This document shows, in pieces, positions 1-9,408 of a DNA stretch of 64,000 nt. Both the position numbers and the translations under genes were made by a program. The notes below the pieces were generated by a model that worked only from the letters and a program-made list of their open reading frames with translations, made no database searches and was not told the origin of the DNA. The stretch is from Shewanella sp. OMA3-2 (GTDB lineage: Bacteria > Pseudomonadota > Gammaproteobacteria > Enterobacterales > Shewanellaceae): contig NZ_CP090974.1 of assembly GCF_021513195.1 (NCBI RefSeq), positions 1,686,001 to 1,750,000 of the forward strand. The letters run 5' to 3'. The first letter of the stretch is position 1, and the number at the start of each line of letters is the position of its first letter.

Positions 1-72
1 AAGAAGAGTGTTTATCATTCGCCTAGAGGCTTTGATTTAGACTGTGTTGTGATGCAAAAACAATTGGTTTAG
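1..72 (+). CDS. C-terminal tail of an unidentified gene (partial)
   Basis: Frame 1 is open from the window edge to a TAG at 70-72 and gives 23 residues ending in CVVMQKQLV. A hairpin with the form of a terminator follows 40 bases later, which fits the end of a plus-strand gene. The tail is too short to assign a family. It could also be chance open sequence. Confidence 0.35.
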   Translation, partial: KKSVYHSPRGFDLDCVVMQKQLV

Positions 73-110
73 TTAACTTTTCGATAGTTTTTATTGGGGG
101 AGTTAAAGAG

Positions 111-141
111 AAATGCCTTCATCGGTTAAATAAAGGCATTT
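111..141. terminator. Hairpin terminator between convergent genes
   Basis: Nine-base arms AAATGCCTT (111-119) and AAGGCATTT (133-141) are followed by a short T/A run. It lies between the plus-strand tail ending at 72 and the minus-strand rhodanese gene ending at 193, so it may serve both. Confidence 0.6.
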
Positions 142-192
142 TAAAATCATATGCGACTAGTTCGTTAAAACTGCACATTCGAACCGTTTAAT

Positions 193-576
193 TTAAGGTT
201 TTGATGTTATTAGTGCATCAATGCCGCCAGCGTTAGCGGTATGATTAAACCCTGCTTGAGTTAATGCATCATCGGCAATGCTGCTTCGACGCCCACTTCG
301 GCAATATAAAACAATATTGTCATCTTTCTTAAGCCCGAGTTGTGCCACGCCTGCAACAATGTTCTCAAAAGGGATATTAATAGCACCTTCAACATGCCCC
401 TCAGCAAACTCTTCCGCTGTACGCACATCAATGACTAACGCTTGTTGCTCAATCATTTGCCACGCTTGTGCGGGCGTGACATCTTTTGCATAACTTGTTG
501 GTAAAAATGCTATTAAGCCTACTGTCAATATCGTTAACAACAAGGTTTTAGGATTGGTTTTTTTTATGGTTTTCAT
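193..576 (-). CDS. Periplasmic single-domain rhodanese-like sulfurtransferase
   Basis: The protein is 127 residues. A lysine-rich start and hydrophobic stretch ending near SYA (about residue 30) form a signal peptide, so the enzyme should act in the periplasm. The rhodanese fold follows, with the DVRTAEEFAEGHVEGAINIP segment and the active-site loop CRSGRR, whose cysteine would carry the persulfide. It is the last gene of a minus-strand run with an RND pump and a DUF2892 membrane protein. In E. coli YgaP, rhodanese and DUF2892 are one polypeptide; here they are two adjacent genes. The sulfur acceptor is unknown. Family call is firm, physiological role is inference. Confidence 0.88.
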   Translation of the reverse strand: MKTIKKTNPKTLLLTILTVGLIAFLPTSYAKDVTPAQAWQMIEQQALVIDVRTAEEFAEGHVEGAINIPFENIVAGVAQLGLKKDDNIVLYCRSGRRSSIADDALTQAGFNHTANAGGIDALITSKP

Positions 577-653
577 TAAACTTAATGTCCTTTATTCTAT
601 GGCAACTTAGCTGCAGTAATCGTCGTTAAAGCATTATTTTTGGTGGTAATTGC

Positions 654-899
654 TTATTTTTCGATGGCAAGCATAGCTTCAGTTTTTAAGCCTAGCTTTT
701 TCATTACCATTGCCGCCAGGCAAAAACCGGTAAATGCGCTTTGAAATAGGTTAGCACCTACAAACACGGTCAGCCAGATAAAATGATGGCTAACAATAGT
801 GGTTAGTACTAATGATAGTAATACCATAAAGCCAGCAAAGGCCATAATAGTACGTTCGACAGACATTCTGTTCGCTTTGTGAAGTGTTTCATTTACCAT
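654..899 (-). CDS. DUF2892 / YgaP-type small membrane protein
   Basis: The protein is 81 residues with two hydrophobic segments (about residues 16-36 and 40-64). The layout, MSVERTIMAFAGFMVLLSLV then a second helix, matches the transmembrane part of YgaP-like proteins (DUF2892). It lies 12 bases downstream of the RND permease and about 80 bases upstream of the rhodanese, so co-transcription is likely. It probably supplies the membrane anchor that is fused to rhodanese in other bacteria. Its biochemical function is not known. Confidence 0.82.
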   Translation of the reverse strand: MVNETLHKANRMSVERTIMAFAGFMVLLSLVLTTIVSHHFIWLTVFVGANLFQSAFTGFCLAAMVMKKLGLKTEAMLAIEK

Positions 900-911
900 G
901 GTGTTTCTCCT

Positions 912-3900
912 TTATTGTACTGTTAATCGGCTGCGCATCACTGCAAAGTACAACACAGGGATGACAACTAGGGTTAAAATTGTTGAGATAAAAATGCCAA
1001 AGATTAGGCTAATAGCAAGGCCGTTAAATATTGGGTCATCTAAGATAAACAAGGCCCCAATCATCGCCGCGAAAGCGGTTAACATTATCGGTTTTGCTCG
1101 AACAGCCCCTGCACTAATGACTGCTTTGTCTAATGCGACGCCTTGAGCTAACTGCTGGTTGATAAAGTCCACCAGTAATATCGAATTTCGCACAATAATA
1201 CCCGCTAGGGCGATCATGCCTATCATTGATGTGGCGGTAAATTGTGCACCTAATAACGCATGTCCAGGCATCACACCAATGATGGTAAGCGGTATTGGCG
1301 CCATGATAACCAATGGCACTAAATAAGATTTAAACTGGCCAACGACTAATAAGTAAATGGCTATCATGCCAACCGCATAAGCAATGCCCATGTCGCGAAA
1401 AGTCTCATAAGTAATTTTCCACTCACCGTCCCATAATATCGCCACTTGTGATAGTCCATCTGGCTGATTAACAAAATGTTGGGCTATGGGGTAGGGCTTA
1501 TCAATATTGGCATCATCAATTTGAGCTGAAATATCAAACATACCATAAAGTGGGCTATCGGTTGGCCCCGCCATGTCTGCGACGACCATGATCATCGGTA
1601 GCATATTTTTGTGCACAATAGCGGCGTTAATGTTGCCTTGATGAATGCTAGCGACAGAGGATAAATAAATTGGCTCACCGGCTGTGTTTATCATTTTTAA
1701 ATTAAGCACCTGCTGTAAATCCACTTTGTCAGCGTCATCTAACTGCAGCCTAATTGGGGTGGGATATTTATTGGTTTGAGAATGTAAATAGCTGACATCT
1801 TTGCCGCCAATACTAGTGGCAATGGAATTAACTATTTGTGTGTAAGATAGTCCAAGTAAGCTGGCTTTTGCACGGTCAATATTAACTTGCCATTGCTGCT
1901 GCTTGGCGGGTAAATAAATATCCACATCAACCACATGTTCAGTATTGTTAAAGCGCTGCTCTAAATCGCTAGCAGCTTGCTCACGAAGTGCAGTGGTCGG
2001 CGCGTAAACTTCAGCCAAAATGGGCGACCATACCGGCGGGCCTGGCGGCACTTCAACAACTTTGATGTTGGCATTATAGCGATTGGCAATTTCTTTAAGT
2101 GGCGCCCGTACAGCCAAAGCAATACTGTGACTGTCGCGGCTACGGTGTGACTTATCAACCAAATTAACTTGAATGTCGCCTAGTTCCTGGCTGCTACGCA
2201 AAAAGTAGTGGCGAACCAGACCATTAAAGTTCATTGGTGCGTGGGTTCCGGTATACCATTGCTGGTGGTCAATTTCTTCCACTGTACTAAGGTACAGGCT
2301 CATCTCTTGTAATACTCGTTGAGTTTGTTCAACGGGCGTGCCTTCGGGTAAATCTACGATCACCTGAAACTCAGACTTATTATCAAATGGCAGCATTTTA
2401 AGCACCACAGCTTGCATTACAGGCAGCGCAAGTGCGACAGCAATCAGTGCAACAATACCAACGGCAAGGCCTTTTCGAGCTTTGCCAGCATGCTCGCCAA
2501 GTAAAAATGGTGACATTAAACGACTAAATAATTTAGCCATTTTATCATTTGGTTGATCTATCTCAGCGGATTCGGAGTGCTCAGCTTTTGGGTGGTGTGC
2601 GAGTAACTTATAAGCCAACCAGGGCGTTAAGATAAAGGCGATCGCCAAAGATAACAGCATGCCCATACTGGCATTAATGGGAATTGGGCTCATGTATGGG
2701 CCCATTAAACCAGAGACAAATGCCATAGGAAGTAGCGCTGCAATAACCGTAAATGTGGCTAATATAGTTGGGCCGCCCACTTCATCAACCGCTTCGGGAA
2801 TAATTTCAAGTAAAGGTTTATTGCTTAACGCCATATGCCGATGAATATTTTCTACTACCACAATGGCATCATCGACCAGTATTCCAATGGAGAATATAAG
2901 GGCAAACAGCGAAATACGGTTTAGGGTAAACCCCCATGCCCACGAGGCAAACAAAGTTAGCGCTAGTGTAATAATAATCGCGATACCAACTACGGCTGAC
3001 TCACGCGCCCCCATGGCAAATAACACCAATAACACCACTGCCGATGTCGCAAATATTAGTTTAAAAATAAGCGTGTTTGATTTATCGCCTGCGGTTTGGC
3101 CATAATCGCGTGAGACGGCAATGCCAACATTATCAGGGATTAACAAGTTATCCACTTTTGCAATTCGGTTGAGCACAGCATCCGCAATATCAACTGCATT
3201 TTGGCCAGCTTGTTTACCTATCGCGATAGTCACGGCTGGGTAGTCACCAGTGCTGTCAACATGCCTGACATTGTGTTTTGGTGTATCGCTTTTTAAGGTG
3301 ATCTCAGCAACATCGGATAAATATACCGTTGATGGCATATCTTGTTTGTTTGCGGTGGTATTAACTTTAATAAGTAGATTTTTAACATCATCAATAGTAT
3401 TGATAAATTGTCCTGCACGGACTTTAATTTCTTGGTTTTGCTGTACCAAAGAATGCAACATAGAGATTTGATTATTATCTTGTAAACGCTGGGATATTTG
3501 CTCAATAGTGATCCCAAAGCTATTCATTTTAGCACTATCAAGACGGACGTTTAGCACCATGTCATGACGGCCCTGGGTATAAATCTCTTTGGTTCCCGGT
3601 ATCCGTTTAAGTTCTGTTTCTAATCCGTTAGCAATTTGTGTGAGCTGCTCGGCGGTCATGTCGGCAGACTTAGCATACAAGGTCAGGCTAACGATAGGCA
3701 CGTCATCAATGCCTCGGGGTTTAATTAATGGCTCACCTATACCAGCAGCGTGATTAAACTTATCTCGGTTAGAAAATAGTTGATTGTAAATGTTGACCAC
3801 GGCTTCGTCGCGGGGAATACCCACTTCAAAAACGGTAATAATTAATGCGCCATCGGGTTGGGAAAAAGAGTAAAGGGTATCAACGCCTTTAATTTCGGAA

Positions 3901-4145
3901 ATAATCTGTTCAGCAGGAAAAGTCACCTGGTGCTCAACTTCGCTGGGTGTCGCACCTGGATAAGGTATAAATACGTCCGCAAAGGTGACGTCAATTTGCG
4001 GGTCTTCTTCTTTTGGGGTGACGATGACCGCAAAAAGTCCCAATAATAAACCTAATATTGCCAGTAAAGGCGTAATTGCACTGGCTTGAAAGGTTCTGGC
4101 TATCCTACCTGAAAAACCAACAACAGGTGTATGTGATGGGTTCAT
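912..4145 (-). CDS. RND-family efflux transporter permease (AcrB/MexF-like)
   Basis: At 1077 residues it has the usual RND length. It shows an N-terminal transmembrane helix (about 22-42), a large periplasmic loop with the PGATPSEVEHQVTFPAEQ segment typical of the family, a central helix bundle with the paired aspartates in SIGILVDDAIVVVENIHR (proton relay), a second periplasmic loop, and a final helix bundle. It should be the inner-membrane proton/drug antiporter of a tripartite pump. The adaptor gene ends 14 bases upstream; no outer-membrane channel gene is adjacent, so a TolC-type protein encoded elsewhere is presumed. The substrate cannot be read from sequence; the linked rhodanese suggests a sulfur-related or thiol-reactive compound, as inference only. 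Confidence 0.93.
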   Translation of the reverse strand: MNPSHTPVVGFSGRIARTFQASAITPLLAILGLLLGLFAVIVTPKEEDPQIDVTFADVFIPYPGATPSEVEHQVTFPAEQIISEIKGVDTLYSFSQPDGALIITVFEVGIPRDEAVVNIYNQLFSNRDKFNHAAGIGEPLIKPRGIDDVPIVSLTLYAKSADMTAEQLTQIANGLETELKRIPGTKEIYTQGRHDMVLNVRLDSAKMNSFGITIEQISQRLQDNNQISMLHSLVQQNQEIKVRAGQFINTIDDVKNLLIKVNTTANKQDMPSTVYLSDVAEITLKSDTPKHNVRHVDSTGDYPAVTIAIGKQAGQNAVDIADAVLNRIAKVDNLLIPDNVGIAVSRDYGQTAGDKSNTLIFKLIFATSAVVLLVLFAMGARESAVVGIAIIITLALTLFASWAWGFTLNRISLFALIFSIGILVDDAIVVVENIHRHMALSNKPLLEIIPEAVDEVGGPTILATFTVIAALLPMAFVSGLMGPYMSPIPINASMGMLLSLAIAFILTPWLAYKLLAHHPKAEHSESAEIDQPNDKMAKLFSRLMSPFLLGEHAGKARKGLAVGIVALIAVALALPVMQAVVLKMLPFDNKSEFQVIVDLPEGTPVEQTQRVLQEMSLYLSTVEEIDHQQWYTGTHAPMNFNGLVRHYFLRSSQELGDIQVNLVDKSHRSRDSHSIALAVRAPLKEIANRYNANIKVVEVPPGPPVWSPILAEVYAPTTALREQAASDLEQRFNNTEHVVDVDIYLPAKQQQWQVNIDRAKASLLGLSYTQIVNSIATSIGGKDVSYLHSQTNKYPTPIRLQLDDADKVDLQQVLNLKMINTAGEPIYLSSVASIHQGNINAAIVHKNMLPMIMVVADMAGPTDSPLYGMFDISAQIDDANIDKPYPIAQHFVNQPDGLSQVAILWDGEWKITYETFRDMGIAYAVGMIAIYLLVVGQFKSYLVPLVIMAPIPLTIIGVMPGHALLGAQFTATSMIGMIALAGIIVRNSILLVDFINQQLAQGVALDKAVISAGAVRAKPIMLTAFAAMIGALFILDDPIFNGLAISLIFGIFISTILTLVVIPVLYFAVMRSRLTVQ

Positions 4146-4159
4146 CTGTTTATTCCTGC

Positions 4160-5230
4160 TTAGTGAGTTGTGGTTTGGCCAAGATGAAGCACATAGTCGG
4201 TCGCGTTTAATACTATTTCGTCTCCAGGCATGACACCCGCGAGGACTTCCACCATTTCGACACCTTGATCATTTATATAGGCATTACCTAAGCGAATTTG
4301 AGTTTGTAAGTAGCGCTGTTGTTGCTTGCGATACGCAGTGGTCATTTCGCCAACTTGATATAGCGCTGATTTCGGAATACTAATCACCTCTTTAGCTGCA
4401 ACGGGGAGGGCGACTTTTAACCATTGCCCTGCTTGCAAAGTGTTATCAGGGTTATTGATAATAGCGCGCACTTCAATACTGTGATCTGACTGAGTGCTAA
4501 ATTGAAATGGATTGATTTGCTCACTAATATATCGATGCTTATCATCAGACAAACTCAATGTCGTCAGAGAGTTTAGTTGTTGGCGATACTGCTGCGGAAC
4601 ATAAAAAATAGCTCTAAGCTTATCGGTGGCATAGCCTGACAGCAGCGCTTGACCATAACTAATTGTTTCACCTTGCTCTATCATTTTAGCGGTTAAACGG
4701 CCGGTAAATGGGGCGCTAACAACGGTATAATTAACACTTTCTTTGGCACGAACTAAACGAGCTTGCGCGGCTGACACTGCTTGTTTTGTGCTTTTGGCAT
4801 TGGCCGTGGCTTCATCCATTGCACCTTGGGATATCGCACCTTTGGGAAAGAGTGTTTGATAGCGTTTAAATTGAGCTTGTGCTTCCACGTTCATCGCTTG
4901 TGCTTTAGCCAGATCCGCTTCTGTAGCAGCGAGTTCAGCACCTTGTTCTTTATTGGTAATTTCCAATAATGCAGCGCCCTCAGGCACCAGATCGTTTACA
5001 TCATAATGAACCGCTAATACTCGCCCCGAAGTTTGTGCTGCCACGGTAGCCGCTTTGACGGGTTCAACTTTTGCATCAAGTTGTAAATAACTTGCTTGCT
5101 GAATTAATTGAATTTTAATCGTTTCAAAATGGGTGTTTTGCGCTAAGGTCACCTTAGATGTAACAAGCGCGGCTATTACCAGTATGACCTGAGTGAATAA
5201 TTTGGATAGACGACGTGCTGACGTGTTCAT
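4160..5230 (-). CDS. RND efflux periplasmic adaptor (membrane fusion protein)
   Basis: The protein is 356 residues with an N-terminal signal/anchor (about residues 12-30). The biotinyl-lipoyl-like half motif SGRVLAVHYDVNDLVPEG is followed by an alpha-hairpin rich in Ala/Gln/Lys (about 95-165) and then beta-barrel segments with PFTGRLTAKMIEQGETISYG. This is the HlyD/AcrA adaptor order. It begins the operon that continues with the RND permease 14 bases downstream. It would bridge the inner-membrane pump to an outer-membrane channel. No lipobox cysteine is evident, so it is probably anchored by its N-terminal helix or is free in the periplasm. Confidence 0.92.
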   Translation of the reverse strand: MNTSARRLSKLFTQVILVIAALVTSKVTLAQNTHFETIKIQLIQQASYLQLDAKVEPVKAATVAAQTSGRVLAVHYDVNDLVPEGAALLEITNKEQGAELAATEADLAKAQAMNVEAQAQFKRYQTLFPKGAISQGAMDEATANAKSTKQAVSAAQARLVRAKESVNYTVVSAPFTGRLTAKMIEQGETISYGQALLSGYATDKLRAIFYVPQQYRQQLNSLTTLSLSDDKHRYISEQINPFQFSTQSDHSIEVRAIINNPDNTLQAGQWLKVALPVAAKEVISIPKSALYQVGEMTTAYRKQQQRYLQTQIRLGNAYINDQGVEMVEVLAGVMPGDEIVLNATDYVLHLGQTTTH

Positions 5231-5368
5231 ATAGAGTAGCCTAATTAATGTTTATAAGAAAATTCTAATGGACTTTAGTAAAGCTTGCAAGTTGTTTATT
5301 AGAAAAAGTTAATGGATTAGGCATTGCTTAAGTTATCGGCAGATAATATTGAAAAGCAGCCATAAAAA

Positions 5369-5390
5369 AACCGCTCTAAAAAGAGCGGTT
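5369..5390 (-). terminator. Rho-independent terminator of fadL
   Basis: Arms AACCGCTCT (5369-5377) and AGAGCGGTT (5382-5390) pair perfectly. On the minus strand the stem is followed by seven T residues. It lies 53 bases past the fadL stop. Confidence 0.85.
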
Positions 5391-5442
5391 TAAATATTCA
5401 ATATAATCTATCAGAACTTATGCTTACTAAAATTTATGCTTA

Positions 5443-6693
5443 TTAAAATTTATAGTTATATTGAGCTGAGTAATAGGTTGCTCCTGACTCAGTAAATGCA
5501 TTTACCGTGGAACCTAAAGCACTTTGCTCAATAACATGTACCTTTTCGCCAACAACCTTAGTAATACCAAAATCAAGTGAAGATTTTGGTGACATATTAT
5601 AAGTGAAACCTGCTGAATACCACATGCGATCTGAATCTGGAATCGATAATGAAGAGACTTCGCCCACTACGCCATCATCACTGGCAATACCGGTTCTTAC
5701 TGTCCAGTTGTTATCGATATCATAGGTTGCCCCTAAGCTAAGAAACCAAGAGTCTTTCCAGTGGTATTCTTTTAAGCTATGTGACGCGGTGCCTTTGTCA
5801 CCCTCGTTGAGTGAAATCTGATCAAAGCTGCTCCATTGAGTCCATTGCGCCGTATAGTGCACCGCAAACTTTTCAGTTAACTGATGAAAACCAGCAAATT
5901 GAGCGATATCAGCAATAGGAATATTAATTTCCTCAAAATTTTCAGCTAGGTAACGTACATCACCACTGGCATTCATTTCTGGGCTGAAACGATAACTTAA
6001 ACCAAATCGGTTATTGGGGTTAACTTCATATGCTAGGCCAACAATGCCGCCTAAAGCCCAGCCATCGGCTTCAACATCGACCAATGAGCCAACAATATTA
6101 CTGTTTCTGGTTAAGGTGCCAGAGCCTTGAATCACATCTAAACCTAGGCCAAGACTAAGTGATTCATTAATGCGATATGACACACTGGCATTTAAGTTTA
6201 TTGTGGTTACTTCAGTATTACCGAGTAAGTCCGCTGGTGCTGGAATGGTATTTGGGCCGAGTGAGCCATGATTATTGGCTAACGGGGTTAAATCTGTACC
6301 CGTGCCATAGTTACTGAATACGGCAAAACCATAAGCAAAGGTGTCATTAACAGGGTTAATAAAATAGGCATTAGGAATAACTTTGGCTTCAGCGGCGTTA
6401 TCAATATGTCCGAGTTCAAATGTTTGCCCCATGAAGTCCATTTGAGCATCACTTACCTCTACGTTAACATCGGCATATGACACGCCAACTGAAAGTGCTT
6501 TTTGATCAAACAAAGCCATTGCCGCAGGGTTACGTGCTAAAACAGCTGCATTGTCAGCAATAATGGCATCCCCAGCCATCGCTCGACCAATACCCGCAGC
6601 AGATTGGCTATTAAGTTGAAAACCTGCAGCGGTCGCTTGAGTGCTTGTAAGTGCTACCGCAGCAGCGAGTAATGTCTTGTTGAATTTAGTCAT
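5443..6693 (-). CDS. fadL: Outer-membrane long-chain fatty acid transporter, FadL family
   Basis: The protein is 416 residues with a clear signal peptide ending in ATAAG. The mature N-terminus GFQLNSQSAAGIGRAMAGDA is the FadL hatch/plug segment. The NPA motif in ARNPAAMALF and repeated aromatic beta-strands, ending in YNYKF with a C-terminal phenylalanine, fit a 14-strand outer-membrane barrel. It should import exogenous long-chain fatty acids, feeding fadI/fadJ encoded further along. A FadR-like operator lies 111-127 bases upstream of the start and a terminator follows the gene, so it appears monocistronic. Confidence 0.93.
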   Translation of the reverse strand: MTKFNKTLLAAAVALTSTQATAAGFQLNSQSAAGIGRAMAGDAIIADNAAVLARNPAAMALFDQKALSVGVSYADVNVEVSDAQMDFMGQTFELGHIDNAAEAKVIPNAYFINPVNDTFAYGFAVFSNYGTGTDLTPLANNHGSLGPNTIPAPADLLGNTEVTTINLNASVSYRINESLSLGLGLDVIQGSGTLTRNSNIVGSLVDVEADGWALGGIVGLAYEVNPNNRFGLSYRFSPEMNASGDVRYLAENFEEINIPIADIAQFAGFHQLTEKFAVHYTAQWTQWSSFDQISLNEGDKGTASHSLKEYHWKDSWFLSLGATYDIDNNWTVRTGIASDDGVVGEVSSLSIPDSDRMWYSAGFTYNMSPKSSLDFGITKVVGEKVHVIEQSALGSTVNAFTESGATYYSAQYNYKF

Positions 6694-6803
6694 TGTTTAT
6701 TACCTATTTTGAGCTGTCATTATGATTGAAATTATGACTGGGTAAGCCAATTTCACTTTGCAGCTTTGAATGTGCAGGCATCTTAGGTAACAGGGGAGAA
6801 GCT

Positions 6804-6820
6804 AACAAGTCCGACCACCT
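6804..6820 (-). promoter_or_regulatory. FadR-like operator upstream of fadL
   Basis: On the minus strand the 17-mer reads AGGTGGTCGGACTTGTT. It differs at only two positions from AACTGGTCGGACTTGTT, a composite of known enterobacterial FadR sites (recalled, not searched). The core TGGTCGGAC is intact. Its distance from fadL (about 110 bases) fits an operator in the promoter region. FadR normally represses fadL until acyl-CoA releases it. Confidence 0.65.
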
Positions 6821-6993
6821 GTTAGTTGTTGTTAACATTGGGTTAATTCAAAAGGTGGCTTTCTGTGATTTTAAGAGGTGATTAATGGATTTGTATTTTA
6901 ACTTGTTATTTAACAGCTTGTTATGTTTTGTTTTGGTTGTTTTTGTTGTTAAATCTATGTTGCTTTCAAACGCAGCTATTAGGTAAATTTAAA

Positions 6994-7029
6994 GTGTAAA
7001 AAAGCGTACATATGTACGCTTTTTTACAC
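6994..7029. terminator. Perfect 36-bp palindromic terminator
   Basis: Eighteen-base arms GTGTAAAAAAGCGTACAT and its exact complement meet with no spacer. Each arm contains a run of six A or T, so transcription from either side would meet a stem followed by T residues. It lies 63 bases past the putP stop and upstream of the fadL promoter, so it most likely ends putP transcription. Confidence 0.75.
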
Positions 7030-7092
7030 AAAGGTTGTTTATTTGTTCAGTTTGAATGATTTGAGTGCTTAAGCTGTTATTTCAATTGATCA

Positions 7093-8555
7093 CTATTTCT
7101 GGCTTTGTAGGTTTTGTTCAAACGCATTGAACTGGCCTTGTACTTCCGCCGTGGGTGGGAATAACTTACTAAATACTATTCCAAAAATAGTGGCGAATAA
7201 GAAGCCTGGAATAATTTCATATAAATCGAAAATCCCGCCTTGTAACTGCTCCCAGCCTACAACGGTTACCGCACCAACTAATATTGTGGCTATAGCGCCG
7301 TTACGGCTAAATTCTCTCCAGAACAGCGATAGAATGACCACTGGACCAAATGCCGCCCCAAAGCCCGCCCATGCATAACTGACTAAGCCTAACACGCTGC
7401 TTTGTGGGTCAAGGGCGATAATGCCCGCGACGAGTGCGATACTGATAACACCCATTCGACCCACTAGCATTAATTCTTTACTGCTGGCTTTAGGGCGTAA
7501 CCATTTACGGTAGAAATCTTCCGTTATGACACTTGAACAAACCAATAGTTGTGAATCAATAGTGCTCATAATGGCCGATAAAATAGCCGCAATTAGCAAG
7601 CCTCCTACCCACGGATTAAACGCTGCTCGGGCTAAGTGAATAAACACGGTTTCAGGGTTTTCTAAAGGTGATTGGGCAAAATAGAGAGTACCCGCTATGC
7701 CAGTGGCTAAAGCACCAGCTAATGCGAGCAGCATCCAACTCATGGCTATACGACGGGATAAGCGTAAATCTTTCGCACTGCCAATCGCCATAAAGCGCGA
7801 TAGGATATGTGGTTGGCCAAAATAGCCAAGTCCCCAGGCAAGTAACGAGACTAAACCAATAACCGTGGTGTTTTCACCCACAAATGACAGCATGGCAGGA
7901 TCTAAACTGTCCATATTTGCCTGAGTGTCAGCGTGATTAAATATGGCGATAGGCACAATAATTAACGCAACTAGCATTAAACAGCCTTGAAAAAATCAGT
8001 CCAGCTGACGGCAAAGAAGCCGCCAACAAAGGTGTATGACACAATAATTACCGAGCCAATGACTAAGGCTAGGGTGTAATCAAGGCCAAAGACTTTTTCA
8101 AATAAAATAGCACCACCGACCATGCCAGATGAGGCATAGAAGGTAAAAAATATTAAGATGGTTACCGCAGACACTAACTTCAGTACACCATTATTATCGT
8201 TAAATCTATGTTCGAAAAAATCGGGTAGGGTGAGGGAGTTATCGGCAAGTTCGGTATAGACTCGTAAGCGCTTTGCTACAAATAGCCAGTTAAGCCATGC
8301 GCCAAACACTAAACCAAAGCCAATCCAGGCTTCGCCCAGTCCACCTAAATAGACTGCACCAGGCAAGCCAAGTAACAGCCAGCCAGACATGTCCGATGCG
8401 CCGACACTTAATGCAGTAACCGCTGGGCCCATTTTGCGACCGCCGAGAATATAATCATCGACAGATTCCGTTTTTTTATAGGCCCAAAAACCGATCCCCA
8501 TCATAACGGCTAAATAGCCGATGAAAGTGATTAAAATAGGTGCTTGAATTTCCAT
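7093..8555 (-). pseudogene. putP: Sodium/proline symporter PutP, frameshifted
   Basis: Two open frames make one PutP-like protein of about 486 residues. The first (7977-8555) carries the N-terminal helices with the GGRKMGP and SVGASDMSGWLLLGLPG motifs and stops just after SWTDFFKAV. The second (7093-7977) continues with the remaining helices, including GWGLGYFGQPHILSRF and VSYAWAGFGAAFGPV. On the coding strand a T run (six A on the plus strand at 7990-7995) is one base short; one extra T restores SWTDFFQGCLMLV, which matches the family. The protein would import proline with sodium across the inner membrane. The break is either a real loss or a homopolymer read error. It lies alone between two terminators. 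Confidence 0.87.
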
Positions 8556-8641
8556 GATTGTTCCATATGGTTATTTTTATGGAGCAATGCTAGCAGAAGA
8601 TTGATGTAGTTCACACTTTCACTGAGGGAGGAAAGCAAAAA

Positions 8642-8677
8642 AACACTCAGCCACACTGTAAAGCATGGCTGAGTGTT
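8642..8677 (-). terminator. Terminator after the sigma/anti-sigma pair
   Basis: Twelve-base perfect arms AACACTCAGCCA (8642-8653) and TGGCTGAGTGTT (8666-8677) are followed on the minus strand by a run of T residues. It lies 24 bases past the DUF3379 gene stop. Confidence 0.8.
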
Positions 8678-8700
8678 ATATTAAACTTGTGTCGATTACC

Positions 8701-9408
8701 TTAAATAAACGTTTGCTCAATTTCGCGTTTAATGTAATTAAGATCTGATTGCTGTTCACCAACAAGTAGCATATAGGCTCCAGCAAACTTGAACCCTTGT
8801 CCTTTGTATTTCGCATCGGAAAAGGCTTCATCTAAGGTTAATCTGTTTTCTGCAGGCACAATAAACAAGGTGACTTTGTGGCCATTTTCATCTTGCATAA
8901 CCAGATGCAAAGATTGAACCCCTTGAAAATCGCAGTATGCGGTAAAGAAGACTCTTCCTGGCTGCTGAATAAATTTAGATTGTTGTAACCCAGATAGACT
9001 GGCTAACTTGAAGTTGACGTCATTAAAACCGATGTTTTGTTCCATCTGTAGCGCTTTGGTTTCATGGTAAACATGGGCTAAAGCATTCTCAGATAAATCA
9101 ATTGGGGTAAAACGTAGCATACTAAAGCTTACCCCAACAACAAATGCAATAGAGGCAGCCATAGCGATTAAATAGCGAGTACGTTTTTGCGTTTGTTGAT
9201 GTTGATTTAGCTGTTGACGCAGTATTAACTTGTCGGCTAAGTCATCAGGTACCGCAATGTTAAGCGCTTGTGTCAGTCGAACATCAAGGGCTTTTAACTC
9301 TTTAACCAATTTCGCATCATCTGAGTTATTTACAATATGTTGTAAAAAGTCATCTGACTGATTATTGGGATCGCCATAAGCTTGGCGACGAAATTGTAGA
9401 TCATCCAT
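8701..9408 (-). CDS. DUF3379-type membrane protein, probable anti-sigma factor
   Basis: The protein is 235 residues. A cytoplasmic N-terminal part opens with MDDLQFRRQAYGDP. One transmembrane helix (about residues 80-98, YLIAMAASIAFVVGVSF) precedes a domain of about 135 residues outside the membrane. The N-terminal pattern and linkage match the DUF3379 family of Shewanella and Vibrio. The start overlaps the sigma factor gene by eight bases, the usual arrangement of an anti-sigma factor with its sigma factor. No zinc-binding HxxxCxxC is present, so it is not a ZAS-type anti-sigma. The regulatory role is inferred from position and topology. Confidence 0.75.
   Translation of the reverse strand: MDDLQFRRQAYGDPNNQSDDFLQHIVNNSDDAKLVKELKALDVRLTQALNIAVPDDLADKLILRQQLNQHQQTQKRTRYLIAMAASIAFVVGVSFSMLRFTPIDLSENALAHVYHETKALQMEQNIGFNDVNFKLASLSGLQQSKFIQQPGRVFFTAYCDFQGVQSLHLVMQDENGHKVTLFIVPAENRLTLDEAFSDAKYKGQGFKFAGAYMLLVGEQQSDLNYIKREIEQTFI

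Noticed and set aside
7977..7996. Programmed frameshift in putP
   Set aside because: The T run lacks a stimulatory structure I can see, the family does not use one, and similar single-base losses break four other genes here.
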